Source: CAYSQW01 sp964433135
Lineage (GTDB): Bacteria; Acidobacteriota; Aminicenantia; Aminicenantales; Aminicenantaceae
Direction: 5' to 3'
Assembly: GCA_964433135.1 (NCBI GenBank)
Contig: CAYSQW010000008.1
Coordinates: 1-64,000 of the forward strand
Length of the DNA stretch: 64,000 nucleotides
This document shows, piece after piece, positions 44,223 to 53,389 of the stretch. The position numbers were made by a program, and so were the translations under genes. Below the pieces are notes generated by a model. That model was not told the DNA's origin and did not search any database. It worked only from the letters and a program-made list of their open reading frames with translations. Position 1 is the first letter of the stretch. Each line of letters starts with the position of its first letter.

Positions 44223-45296
44223 ATGTCGAAGAAAAAAGTCGCCGCAGCCATGAGCGGAGGAGTGGATTCCTCCGTCGCAGCGGCGCTGCTGTGCGAAGAG
44301 GGATACGAGGTCATGGGAATGACCCTGGAACTGGGGATCGGACATGAAAAATCCGGATCCGGGGCGGACAGCGTGCGCCTGGCGCGCGAAACGGCTGAAC
44401 AGATCGGGATCCCGCATCGTACCGTCGACGCCAAACGGGAATTCGAGGCCGGAGTGGTCGAGGATTTCTGCCGGGAATATGCACGGGGACGAACTCCCAA
44501 TCCCTGCATCCGCTGCAACCGGCTCATCAAATTCGGAATGCTTTGGGAAGCGGCCCGGTCTTTGGGCGCGGAGTTTCTGGCGACCGGACATCACGCCCGG
44601 ATCGAGCGTGATCCGGAACGCGGGATCTTCCGTCTGCTCAAGGGAAACGACGGGGCAAAAGATCAGTCGTATTTTCTTTATGTCCTGGGTCAGGAGGAAT
44701 TGGGGCGCACCCTTTTTCCGGTAGGAGAATTGAGGAAGGCGGAAGTGCGGGCGAAAGCCGAGGCGTTGAAAGTCGGGGCGGCCCGCCGGCCTGAAAGCCA
44801 GGAGATCTGCTTCATCCCCGACAATGATTATGTCGCGTTCCTGCGCGCGAGAAATCCCGAGGCTTTCCTTCCCGGGCTGATTCTCGATGCGGCGGGAAAC
44901 CGTCTCGGCGGTCATTCCGGCATCATCGGATTCACCGTCGGCCAGCGCCGCGGACTGGGGATCGCGGCTCCTCACCCGCTCTATGTCCTGGAACTTCGGC
45001 ACTGGGATAACGCCGTGGTGGTGGGGCCCGCGGACAAGCTTCTTCGCCGCGAACTGGCCGCTTCCGAGATGCGGTGGATCGACGGGATCCCTCCCGATAA
45101 GCCGTTTCCCTGCCGCGCCAGGATCCGCTACCGGCATCGGGAAGCGGAAGCCGAGGTTTTTCCCCAGGCCCAAGGATCCGCTCGTGTCGTCTTCGATGCG
45201 CCCCAGCGCGCGATCAGTCCGGGCCAGGCGGTCGTCTTCTATTCCGGAGATGAAGTTTTAGGGGGCGGCGTGATCGACAGTGTGGTGTCGGAGTAA
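44223..45296 (+). CDS. mnmA: tRNA-specific 2-thiouridylase MnmA
   Basis: 357 aa from ATG 44223 (GAGAGG upstream; a GTG four codons earlier is less likely). PP-loop KVAAAMSGGVDSSVAAALL; first catalytic Cys in TPNPCIRCNRLIKFG; AKDQSYFLYVLG; second Cys in ESQEICFIPDND; and C-terminal domains from FTVGQRRGLGI. It thiolates uridine 34 of tRNAs Lys/Glu/Gln. Convergent with the next gene. Confidence 0.96.
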   Translation: MSKKKVAAAMSGGVDSSVAAALLCEEGYEVMGMTLELGIGHEKSGSGADSVRLARETAEQIGIPHRTVDAKREFEAGVVEDFCREYARGRTPNPCIRCNRLIKFGMLWEAARSLGAEFLATGHHARIERDPERGIFRLLKGNDGAKDQSYFLYVLGQEELGRTLFPVGELRKAEVRAKAEALKVGAARRPESQEICFIPDNDYVAFLRARNPEAFLPGLILDAAGNRLGGHSGIIGFTVGQRRGLGIAAPHPLYVLELRHWDNAVVVGPADKLLRRELAASEMRWIDGIPPDKPFPCRARIRYRHREAEAEVFPQAQGSARVVFDAPQRAISPGQAVVFYSGDEVLGGGVIDSVVSE

Positions 45297-45334
45297 TCCC
45301 GCCGCGAGCGCTTCAAGGTCCGTCTCAGCGAAGC

Positions 45335-45628
45335 TCAATCCTTTTCGAGGGCCTGAAGTTTGGTGAGGATGGATGCGTCCTTATCCAGCCTGTGGTCGAT
45401 GCGGAGATCCACATGGATCCGCTTGACGTCCATGTCGACCAGCGTCTGGTGAGCGCGCTCGATCACCCTGAAAAGCGTTTCGAGGTCGGGAGATTCGATC
45501 GTGGTCGCCATTCCTCCGGTGACGCTTTTCAAGCCGGAGTCCTTGATGACCCGTATGACCTGCTTGACGTAGCGGCTTACGGAAGCCCCTTCGCTGGTGG
45601 GGAAAATCGCCAGTTCCGCAATGATCAT
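45335..45628 (-). CDS. MTH1187-family thiamine-binding protein
   Basis: 97 aa, AAGGAG before ATG. Ferredoxin-like fold; MIIAELAIFPTSEGASVSRYV, SGLKSVTGGMATTIES and DVKRIHVDLRIDHRLDK match the COG0011 family, which binds thiamin or its pyrimidine precursor in some members. Last gene on the minus strand of the resB-ccsA run, 63 bp downstream. Confidence 0.9.
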   Translation of the reverse strand: MIIAELAIFPTSEGASVSRYVKQVIRVIKDSGLKSVTGGMATTIESPDLETLFRVIERAHQTLVDMDVKRIHVDLRIDHRLDKDASILTKLQALEKD

Positions 45629-45690
45629 GACCTTTCTCCTTGTTGATGTAAATTTTCCGAAAATTCCATTCCACGATCCGCCGAATCTTC

Positions 45691-46509
45691 TTATCTATAG
45701 GAATGCAGACCGGACAGCAGATAATTGACGCCGAAGAATGTGAACATGGCCGCCAGGAAACCGATGATGGCCACCAGAGCGGAGCGCCGGCCCTTCCATC
45801 CCATGACGATCCGGGTATGGAGGTAGAGGGCGAATACCATCCAGGTGATCAGGCTCCAGGTTTCCTTGGGATCCCAGCTCCAGTAGCGGCCCCATGCCTT
45901 GTAAGCCCAGATCATTCCGAAGACCAGGCCTCCCAATGTAAAGAGAGGGAATCCGATCGCGACGCATTTGTAGCTGATCTGATCAAGCTTTGAGGCCGTC
46001 CGGGCTTGGGATGCATCCCCCCCCTTTTTCGCCTTGGCGTCGGCGCTCAAGAACATGATGCTGGCGATGAAGGCGATCGCAAGAAAAGCCTCTCCCAGAA
46101 GGGTTACGGAAACATGCAGCCAGAGCCACCAGCTCTGCAGGGCCGGGATCAGGGGTGCGGTTTCCTTGGGCATGAGGGGAGACGACGCCAGGGCCATCAG
46201 CGCCACGGCGATCAAAAGGATGAAGGGGGCCGTGCGGCGCAGATTGAACTTTTTTTCCGAGAGGATAAAAGACAAAACCAGCGCCCAGGAATAAAAGGAC
46301 AGGGATTCGTACATGTTGGTGAAAGGCGCATGCCCGCTTTCGATCGTACGGAGAACCAGCGCCGCCGAATGAAGGGCTGTTCCCGCCGCGGCCGCCAGGA
46401 ATCCGACGGAGGCCCAAACCGGTTTGCGGAAAAAATAGAAACCGAAGTAGAGCAGGACGGCGGCGCCGTAGAGGATAAAACTCATGAGAAAGAAGATGGA
46501 TTCATTCAT
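45691..46509 (-). CDS. ccsA: Cytochrome c biogenesis protein CcsA/ResC
   Basis: 272 aa, about eight predicted membrane helices. The heme-handling WWD-type motif is present as WGRYWSWDPKETWSLITWM at ~205-222; a conserved periplasmic His site is in LWLHVSVTLLGEA. With ResB it forms the system II heme transporter/ligase at the outer face of the inner membrane. Start overlaps the resB stop by 4 bp (ATGA). Confidence 0.94.
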   Translation of the reverse strand: MNESIFFLMSFILYGAAVLLYFGFYFFRKPVWASVGFLAAAAGTALHSAALVLRTIESGHAPFTNMYESLSFYSWALVLSFILSEKKFNLRRTAPFILLIAVALMALASSPLMPKETAPLIPALQSWWLWLHVSVTLLGEAFLAIAFIASIMFLSADAKAKKGGDASQARTASKLDQISYKCVAIGFPLFTLGGLVFGMIWAYKAWGRYWSWDPKETWSLITWMVFALYLHTRIVMGWKGRRSALVAIIGFLAAMFTFFGVNYLLSGLHSYR

Positions 46510-47858
46510 AGGGAGTTCCTCAAACCTGAAATGATTTCATTAAATTCGCGGGTCAATGCTTCCCGGTTTCCGGAGCCGCCGCCTCCTCCGATCACCAAAG
46601 TCCCGGAGGGATCTTCTCGAAGGATGAGGCGGATTTCACGGGGCCGCCAGTAAAAGGCCAGTCCCAGGCCGAGCATGATCAGACCGCAGCCGATCCAGAT
46701 GATAAGCGCCCCGGGATCGCGTGCGGCCTGGATGACGGAATACTGTACGGCGTGAACGTCGGTCAGTTCGAAAACGAATGCACCGGGTTCGGTTTTATGG
46801 CTTCGCGGGAAATCGGGGTGGCGGGCGAAAATCCAACCGGCGAAGATATTTTGGCCGTTTTGACGAACCTCCAGAAAGGCGGCGGGATTATTCGGTTCCG
46901 AAGACCTGGAGATGACTTTATTGTCGGCGGTCAGCGCGAAATCGGGAATAAAATGCCGCGCGAAGATCTCCAGACCTTCTTCGGACAGCGTCCCTGTGGT
47001 TCCGTTTTTGATCATGATCTCTTGCGCGAAGCCGTGGCGGGTCGGACTTTTTACCGTCAGTTTCAGGATCGGATTTTCCCAGTCGGTCCCATAGCTTGCC
47101 TGGTACAGCCGGTAGCCCCGGAATGACAACGGGTGGTTGACTTCGATGGTCCGGGTCAGAACCGGTTGCTTGTCCTCGAGGATGGTAAGGGTGCTTTTCC
47201 AATCCTTGACGCGCCGGTCCGGGTAGTACTCGGTCTCGAATTTGTCCAGCCGCACCTCGAATCCCGCTTCGGGCAGGGATGCGGTTTCGTCCGGCCGGAG
47301 AAGCAGATTCCGGCGGTCTCCACCCAGGCTGCTCAATATTCCCGCCGCCAGAACGAACAGGAGCCCGAGGTGGACGAGATCGGAGCCGAAACGTCCCGCC
47401 GTTTTCTTACGGCCGAGGAGATGGATCCCTGAATCGGCGGTTTTTTCCCGGGACCTGTACCGGTGCTTTCGGAGTGTAGAGAGAACACGATCGCGGGCGG
47501 ATGCGGGCGGCAGGGGAGACAGAAATGAATCATGCGGGGACAGCGTCAGCAGCGCGCTTTCCGGTTTTTCCACGGTCGGATTGATAAATGCTTTGGTTTT
47601 GGGTTTTATCCTCGTGAGGGTGCATGTCAGTGTATTGATCGCAAAGAGGAGGAGCAGGAGAACAAACCAACCCGAATGATAAAGATGAGTGAATCCGAGG
47701 CGGATCAGCCAGGGCGCCAGCATGCCGTAACGCGCGTTGTAGAAATCAGGAGATCGAAGCTGCGGGATGAGCGTCCCGATGAGAGCGGCCAGCGTGATAA
47801 GTGAAAGCAGCGCAACGGCAAGCTTCAGGGAACTGAAGGTTCTAATGAAAGACTTCAT
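46506..47858 (-). CDS. resB: Cytochrome c biogenesis protein ResB (Ccs1)
   Basis: 450 aa from ATG 47858; an ATG at 47867 is the alternative, neither with a strong ribosome site. N-terminal helix SLKLAVALLSLITLAALIG followed by TLIPQLRSPDFYNARYG is the ResB signature; further helices at ~65-85, ~160 (GSDLVHLGLLFVLAAGIL) and ~410; a large periplasmic domain between. Works with CcsA; no CcdA-like reductant gene is in view. Confidence 0.93.
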   Translation of the reverse strand: MKSFIRTFSSLKLAVALLSLITLAALIGTLIPQLRSPDFYNARYGMLAPWLIRLGFTHLYHSGWFVLLLLLFAINTLTCTLTRIKPKTKAFINPTVEKPESALLTLSPHDSFLSPLPPASARDRVLSTLRKHRYRSREKTADSGIHLLGRKKTAGRFGSDLVHLGLLFVLAAGILSSLGGDRRNLLLRPDETASLPEAGFEVRLDKFETEYYPDRRVKDWKSTLTILEDKQPVLTRTIEVNHPLSFRGYRLYQASYGTDWENPILKLTVKSPTRHGFAQEIMIKNGTTGTLSEEGLEIFARHFIPDFALTADNKVISRSSEPNNPAAFLEVRQNGQNIFAGWIFARHPDFPRSHKTEPGAFVFELTDVHAVQYSVIQAARDPGALIIWIGCGLIMLGLGLAFYWRPREIRLILREDPSGTLVIGGGGGSGNREALTREFNEIISGLRNSL

Positions 47859-48007
47859 TGTGGGCATCCGGAACAATGAGGAGCATTATATCGCCGGAAC
47901 ACTTTTTTCTCCTGAAGCACTCGCCCAACGAAATTTTCTTGATGCCGGAGTTCGTTCCAGAGAACGTGCAGCTCGTGTCGGAAGGCATGGAATGCCGATG
48001 CGGCATC

Positions 48008-48463
48008 TCAATTAGTGGTTTTGGGCCGGGCGGGACTCGTGTTGAGCTTATGAGCCCTTTTGACAAGGTCCTGAAGGGTCAGGCTGTCGAAGTATCCCTT
48101 GAGCATTTGGCTGGCTTCACTCCAGATCTCATGAGTGGCGCATTCTCCGATACGCACGCAGTATTCATCATCCTCCACACATTCCACCAGGCAGCAGGTT
48201 CCTTCCAACGCATGCAGGATCTCGCTGAGCTTGATTTGGGACGGCTGCCGGGCAAGGGTGTAGCCTCCTCCCGCGCCGCGGATGCTTTTTACGAGTTTGT
48301 TGATTTTCAGGGGGATGATGATCTGTTCCAGGTAACGAATGGAGATTTCTTCGTCACGGGAAACGTTTTTCAGGATAACCGCTTCATCTCCATTGTTGTG
48401 ATGCTGAGCAAGATTGAGCATCAATCGAGTTCCGTATCTTCCTTTTGTTGAAAGTCTTATCAT
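48008..48463 (-). CDS. Rrf2-family regulator with Fe-S-type cysteines
   Basis: 151 aa; AGGAGCGGCA precedes ATG. Winged HTH MIRLSTKGRYGTRLMLNLA with recognition helix ISIRYLEQIIIPLK and wing RGAGGGYTLAR. Effector Cys cluster CC-x3-C-x7-C-x5-C (residues ~89-108), similar to IscR/NsrR/RsrR-type Fe-S sensors. It is upstream of resB-ccsA on the same strand and divergent from iorA, so it may control either or both in response to redox or Fe-S state. Confidence 0.92.
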   Translation of the reverse strand: MIRLSTKGRYGTRLMLNLAQHHNNGDEAVILKNVSRDEEISIRYLEQIIIPLKINKLVKSIRGAGGGYTLARQPSQIKLSEILHALEGTCCLVECVEDDEYCVRIGECATHEIWSEASQMLKGYFDSLTLQDLVKRAHKLNTSPARPKTTN

Positions 48464-48492
48464 TGCCGCTCCTCGCTCTCTTACTTTTTTTC

Positions 48493-48521
48493 ATACTAGC
48501 TTATCCGATAATCTATTTCAA
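48493..48521 (-). promoter_or_regulatory. Promoter of the Rrf2 gene
   Basis: Minus strand: TTGAAA (48521-48516), 17-bp spacer, TAGTAT (48498-48493). Confidence 0.55.
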
Positions 48522-48626
48522 CTTAAATTTATAGAAATTCTAGGTTTTTTTCTTGGCGGGCGGGTTGATAAAATGCTGATCGACTCAAGGGATGATTCCG
48601 CGATAGGGAATTGTCCGGACGGCGCC

Positions 48627-48655
48627 TTGACTCTTGATGGGGGAGATTGTATTCT
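48627..48655 (+). promoter_or_regulatory. Promoter of the iorAB-acd operon
   Basis: TTGACT (48627-48632), 17-bp spacer, TATTCT (48650-48655); leader of ~67 nt before ATG 48729. A palindrome GTCCGGAC lies just upstream. Confidence 0.6.
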
Positions 48656-48728
48656 TTGACTTAATAAAAAACGGAAAAGAGGCGGCTTGCCGCCGCCGTT
48701 GCGGAAATCCCAAAAAGAGGAGCGGAGT

Positions 48729-50333
48729 ATGAAAAAAGAAGTCTTATTGGGTGATGAGGCCGTTGCTCTGGGAGCCGTTCATGCGGGACTCAGCATAGGA
48801 TATTCCTATCCGGGAACGCCGGCTTCGGAAATCATGGAGTATCTTATAAGATCCACCCGGGAGGAAAAAGGATTCCGGGCGGAATGGTGTGTGAATGAAA
48901 AAGTCGCCTACGAACAGGCCCTCGGCGTATCCTATTCGGGGAAGCGGACGCTGATTTCGATGAAGCATGTCGGGTTGAATGTGGCCGCCGATCCGTTCAT
49001 GAATTCGGCTCTCGTTCGTATCAACGGGGGACTGGTGATCGTGACCGCGGATGACCCCGGCATGCACAGCTCTCAAAATGAACAGGATAACCGGGCCTAT
49101 GCGCAGTTCGCCGGGATCCCCTGTCTTGAGCCCTCTGATCAGCAGGAGGCTTATAATATGACCCGGACCGCCTTCGACATATCGGAGCGGTTCCATGTCC
49201 CGGTTATGATCCGGGTCGTGACCCGCCTGGCCCACAGCCGGGCTCAGGTGGAGACCGGAACCCGGCGGCCGGAAAACGAGGTCTCTCGCAGTGAGTGGCG
49301 GGATTGGACGCTGCTGCCCGCGAATTCCCGCCGCCATTTCGACCGGTTGATGAAGATACAGCCGGAAATCCTGGAAACGGTCGAGCGGTCGGAATACAAC
49401 CGGCTGGAGCTGAATCCTCAAAACCGTTCCTTCGGCGTTATCGCTTCGGGGATCGGGGTGAACTATGTGCGCGAAAACCTCGGAAATCAACCCGATGTTC
49501 CTTCCGTGTTGAAGGTTACGACGATTCCCCTTCCCGTCGCTTCGATAAAGAAGCTGGTCGCTCATGTGGACCGGATTCTTGTGGTCGAGGAAGGATTCCC
49601 GCTTATCGAGCGGCAGATCCAGGGGCTCTTCGGGATTCATGACAAAACCGTCCTGGGGAAATTGAGCGGTCATATTCCGCTGACCGGAGAGCTGACGGCG
49701 GACACCGTGCGGCAGGCTCTTGAGATGGAGCCGCGGCCTCAACGAAAAGCGGAGGCGTTCTCCCCGGTGGGTCGTCCCCCTCAGCTTTGCCGGGGATGCC
49801 CGCATATCGATACCCTTGACGCCCTTACCCGGATTCTGGAAAATCACGCCGGGTCTTCCGTTTTCAGCGACATCGGCTGCTACACCCTCGGAGCTCTGCC
49901 TCCCTACAGCGCCATCGATACCTGTGTTTGCATGGGCGCGAGTGTCAGCATGGCCAAGGGCGGTGCCGACGCGGGGATCCATCCCGCGATCGCGGTTATC
50001 GGTGATTCGACATTTGCTCATTCGGGAATGACGCCGCTGCTCGATGCCGCCACCATGGATACCCCCATGACGGTCATTATCGTGGATAACGCAATCGTCG
50101 CCATGACCGGCGGTCAGCCCACTTTCGCTTCCGGAGATAAACTGGAGCGGATCGTTCTCGGACTGGGAGTTCCCCAAGCGCATGTGAAGCGTATCACACC
50201 CCTCCCCCGTAATCGAGAGGAAAACATGCGTGTAATCCAGCGGGAGATCGAGCATAAAGGTATTTCCGTGATCATATCCACCCGGGAATGCATCCAGGAA
50301 GCGAGAAAAAAGAAGAAGAGAGGAGCGCGCTGA
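48729..50333 (+). CDS. iorA: Indolepyruvate:ferredoxin oxidoreductase alpha subunit lacking the ferredoxin domain
   Basis: 534 aa from ATG 48729 (GGAG upstream). Residues ~1-200: pyruvate-oxidoreductase domain (IGYSYPGTPASEIMEYL, SMKHVGLNVAADP, DDPGMHSSQNEQDNR). Residues ~350-520: TPP-binding domain (LCRGCPHIDTLDAL, FSDIGCYTLGALPPY, VIGDSTFAHSG). Oxidises aryl pyruvates from Trp/Phe/Tyr to aryl-acetyl-CoA. Canonical IorA ends in a 2[4Fe-4S] ferredoxin module; here the protein ends with ISTRECIQEARKKKKRGAR and has none, so electrons must go to a separate carrier. Overlaps nothing; iorB follows 1 bp later. Confidence 0.9.
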   Translation: MKKEVLLGDEAVALGAVHAGLSIGYSYPGTPASEIMEYLIRSTREEKGFRAEWCVNEKVAYEQALGVSYSGKRTLISMKHVGLNVAADPFMNSALVRINGGLVIVTADDPGMHSSQNEQDNRAYAQFAGIPCLEPSDQQEAYNMTRTAFDISERFHVPVMIRVVTRLAHSRAQVETGTRRPENEVSRSEWRDWTLLPANSRRHFDRLMKIQPEILETVERSEYNRLELNPQNRSFGVIASGIGVNYVRENLGNQPDVPSVLKVTTIPLPVASIKKLVAHVDRILVVEEGFPLIERQIQGLFGIHDKTVLGKLSGHIPLTGELTADTVRQALEMEPRPQRKAEAFSPVGRPPQLCRGCPHIDTLDALTRILENHAGSSVFSDIGCYTLGALPPYSAIDTCVCMGASVSMAKGGADAGIHPAIAVIGDSTFAHSGMTPLLDAATMDTPMTVIIVDNAIVAMTGGQPTFASGDKLERIVLGLGVPQAHVKRITPLPRNREENMRVIQREIEHKGISVIISTRECIQEARKKKKRGAR

Positions 50334-50334
50334 G

Positions 50335-50916
50335 ATGAAGCAAGATATCATATTATCCGGAGTGGGAGGACAGGGCATCCTGTCCATCGCCTATGTGATC
50401 GACAATGCGGCTCTCAAGGATGGAGTGGGTTTCAAGCAGGCCGAGGTGCACGGCATGTCTCAGAGAGGGGGCGCCGTACAATCTCATCTTCGGCTTTCCG
50501 ACGAACCGATTTTCAGCGATCTGATTCCCAAAGGGATGGCGGACATGATCCTGAGCGTCGAGCCGATGGAAGCGCTGCGTTATCTCGATTATCTGCAGCC
50601 TGAGGGATACATCGTCAGCAGCAGCACTCCCTTTGTTAACGTGCCCGATTACCCCGACCTTGAAGGCATGCTGAAGCACATCCGGGGAATGGATAGAACG
50701 GTCGTCATCGATTCCAAGCAGCTGGCTCAGGAAGCCGGGTCGATTCGGGCTCAGAACATGGTTATGCTGGGCGCGGCTTCCCATCTGCTGGCGCTGCGGG
50801 AATCCAGCCTGCTTGAATTTATACGAGGGCTTTTCGAATCGAAGGGCCAAGAGATAGTCGACCTCAATCTCGATGCTTTCCGGCGGGGCCGTGAGGCCGC
50901 AGCCGGAAGCCTCTGA
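50335..50916 (+). CDS. iorB: Indolepyruvate:ferredoxin oxidoreductase beta subunit
   Basis: 193 aa. Gamma-domain of 2-oxoacid oxidoreductases: ILSGVGGQGILSIAYVID at the N-terminus, VHGMSQRGGAVQSHLRL, and SVEPMEALRYLDYL. Complete by length (~190 aa is usual). Partner of IorA immediately upstream; followed 24 bp later by the acyl-CoA synthetase. Confidence 0.94.
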   Translation: MKQDIILSGVGGQGILSIAYVIDNAALKDGVGFKQAEVHGMSQRGGAVQSHLRLSDEPIFSDLIPKGMADMILSVEPMEALRYLDYLQPEGYIVSSSTPFVNVPDYPDLEGMLKHIRGMDRTVVIDSKQLAQEAGSIRAQNMVMLGAASHLLALRESSLLEFIRGLFESKGQEIVDLNLDAFRRGREAAAGSL

Positions 50917-50940
50917 TCCGGGCATCATTTCCGCAATAAG

Positions 50941-53274
50941 ATGAAGATCGATTTCCATACCATAGATGAAATATTTCAGCATGCGTTTGAAGAGAGGCGC
51001 TTTTTTCTCTTCGAGCATGAGGTCTACGGATTGCTCCGTTCCGCAGGGATTAAAACGCCGGCTTTCCGATTCATTCCACGAAACGGGCAGGTGAGGGAGA
51101 AAGAACTTTCCGTTTTCAAGGGCGATCGCCTGGTCATGAAGATCGTTTCTCCGCGGATCGTACACAAATCGGATGTGGGAGGGGTCGCTTTCGTCGCCCG
51201 CAGCGCCCGGGAGATCAACCGGTCGGCGGAAAAGATGTTGGCGGAGGTAGCCGAGAGATTCGTGGACGGATCCCGCGCTCCCGCCGGCGGAGAGGCGGCG
51301 CTCGGTTCCGTACTTCCCGACCTCCGAGGGATTCTGCTCTGCGAGGCGGTCTCATACGAACAGGTGGGATTCGGCTCCGAGATCCTGCTGGGGCTGCGAT
51401 CGACCCGGGATTTCGGTCCCGTGGTCACTTTGGGAGGAGGCGGAACGGATGTCGAGCTGTTGAACGACAAGCTTAAACCCGGACGCGCGGCGGCCGTCGG
51501 CTCGGCATCGCTGCTTGCATCGGAAGACATCATCGCCTGGATGAGCCCGCTTGCGGTTTATGAAAAGACGGCTTCCCGTTTCAGGGGGAGGAAAGTGCTT
51601 GTTCGTCCTGAAAAATTGGAAGACCTCTGCCGCCGTTTCTGCCTCCTGGGAAGTCATTATTCGGCTGTTTCGAAGCAAAAGGGCTTCGTTATCGAAGAAA
51701 TGGAAGTCAATCCTTTCGTCATATCAGGTGGGGAACCGATTCCGCTGGACGGGATGTGCCGTTTTTCCCGTGATCATAGTGAAGAAGCGGAACGACCGGT
51801 CGATCAGATCGACGCCCTTCTCCATCCCGATCGCATCGGAATTATCGGCGTGTCTGAAAAGATGAACCTGGGACGCATCATTCTCAAAAACATCCTGGAC
51901 ATGGGATTTCCCGCTGACAAGATCTGGGTGGTGAAACCGGGTGTGGATACCATCGAGAAGTGCCGCTGCGTACCTCGCCCGTCGGACCTGCCCGAATCCG
52001 TGGACCTGTTTGTGCTGACGGTCGCGGCGGATCAGAGTTTTTCTGTGCTTTCGGAGCTGATCGAAAACGGCAAAGCAAGCTCGGTTATCATCATCGCCGG
52101 AGGCATGGGGGAAAAAGAAGGAACGGAGACTCTCGCACGGGATATCCGGGATATGATCCGGGACAGCCGGCTCGGGAGAAAGCCGACGCCGGTCATCAAT
52201 GGAGGAAACTGTCTGGGAATCTTGTCCGCTCCGGGCCGCTATGACACGACATTCATTCCCAAGCACAAATTGTACGATCTGCCCCGTCCGGCGCAAAAAG
52301 CGTCTCCGCTGGTCCTGCTCAGTCAAAGCGGAGCCTTCATGATGTCGCGGTTGAGCCGTATACCGGGTATCGCGCCGCGCTACGCGGTTTCCATCGGGAA
52401 CCAATTGGATCTGACCCTCGCCGATTATATGAAGTTCCTGCGCGACGATGCGGAGTCCCGCATCTTCGCGGTCTATATCGAAGGTTTTCTCCCCGGCGAT
52501 GGACTGGCCTTTGCGCGCGCCGCACGGGAAATCACCTGTCAGGAAGGAAAGTCGGTCGTGGTCTATAAAGCCGGACGAAGCCCTGAAGGCCGGGCCGCCA
52601 CCGCGAGCCATACCGCTTCGGTAGCCGGAGATTATGCCGCCGCTCACGCCGTTCTCTCACAGGCGGGTGTGATCATGACCGATTCTCTCGAAGAATTCGA
52701 AAACTTCGTCAAGGTGCTTTGTTTTCTTGAAAACAAGCGGTTTCGGGGCAGCCGTGTCGGTCTCATAAGCAATGCCGGCTTTGAATGCGTGATCCTGTCC
52801 GACAACCTGAAAAACGACGATGAACTGATCGTCCCCGCCTTTACTCCCGAGACCGTCGGCAAGCTGAGCGATATCCTCAAGCCCGTCGGCATCGACCGGC
52901 TGCAGGATATCCATAATCCGTTGGATGTCACTCCGCTGGCGGATGATGGGGTGTTTGCCGCATGCTGCCGGGCCATCCTGGAGGACGGGAACATCGACTG
53001 CGCCGTCTTGTGCCCGCTGCCCCTTTCCCCTTCCATGAACACGTTGGCGGCTTCTTTGCGGCATCGAGAAGATATGACGGCCGAAGGGGGGATCTGCCGG
53101 CGTTTGCGGGAGCTTTACGATAGCACGGACAAACCGTTTGTCGTCTGCCTGGATGCCGGAGCCAATTACCGACCCATGGCGGATCTTTTGGAGAGCTGGG
53201 GGATACCGGTATTTCATCACAGCGACGCCGCCATGCGTTTCCTGCGCAGATGCGCCCCGGTTTTAAGCGGATGA
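50941..53274 (+). CDS. ADP-forming acyl-CoA synthetase, beta-alpha fusion
   Basis: 777 aa. Residues ~1-265 are the ATP-grasp (beta) part (RLVMKIVSPRIVHKSDVGGV, FGPVVTLGGGGTDVELL, EEMEVNPFVI). Residues ~285-750 are the CoA-binding and ligase (alpha) part: HPDRIGIIGVSEK, INGGNCLGI, LLSQSGAFMMS, and the phosphohistidine site TASHTASVAGDY. The beta-alpha order is the reverse of many bacterial fusions. Converts an acyl-CoA, ADP and Pi to acid, CoA and ATP; next to iorAB the likely substrates are indoleacetyl- and phenylacetyl-CoA (inference). No SD is seen before the ATG. Confidence 0.9.
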   Translation: MKIDFHTIDEIFQHAFEERRFFLFEHEVYGLLRSAGIKTPAFRFIPRNGQVREKELSVFKGDRLVMKIVSPRIVHKSDVGGVAFVARSAREINRSAEKMLAEVAERFVDGSRAPAGGEAALGSVLPDLRGILLCEAVSYEQVGFGSEILLGLRSTRDFGPVVTLGGGGTDVELLNDKLKPGRAAAVGSASLLASEDIIAWMSPLAVYEKTASRFRGRKVLVRPEKLEDLCRRFCLLGSHYSAVSKQKGFVIEEMEVNPFVISGGEPIPLDGMCRFSRDHSEEAERPVDQIDALLHPDRIGIIGVSEKMNLGRIILKNILDMGFPADKIWVVKPGVDTIEKCRCVPRPSDLPESVDLFVLTVAADQSFSVLSELIENGKASSVIIIAGGMGEKEGTETLARDIRDMIRDSRLGRKPTPVINGGNCLGILSAPGRYDTTFIPKHKLYDLPRPAQKASPLVLLSQSGAFMMSRLSRIPGIAPRYAVSIGNQLDLTLADYMKFLRDDAESRIFAVYIEGFLPGDGLAFARAAREITCQEGKSVVVYKAGRSPEGRAATASHTASVAGDYAAAHAVLSQAGVIMTDSLEEFENFVKVLCFLENKRFRGSRVGLISNAGFECVILSDNLKNDDELIVPAFTPETVGKLSDILKPVGIDRLQDIHNPLDVTPLADDGVFAACCRAILEDGNIDCAVLCPLPLSPSMNTLAASLRHREDMTAEGGICRRLRELYDSTDKPFVVCLDAGANYRPMADLLESWGIPVFHHSDAAMRFLRRCAPVLSG

Positions 53275-53389
53275 ATTGAATCCGGATTTCCGAACGATAT
53301 TTCCATTTGCAATTTTCACCGGCGTGATGTCACAATGTGGGCATGATTCCCTGCTTGTCATTCCATCTCACAATGTAAGGAGTACGTCC

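Noticed and set aside
53330..53360. Possible sigma-54 promoter before the M24 gene (GGGCAT...TGC)
   Set aside because: GG and GC are 13 bp apart, not 12, and the core is poor.
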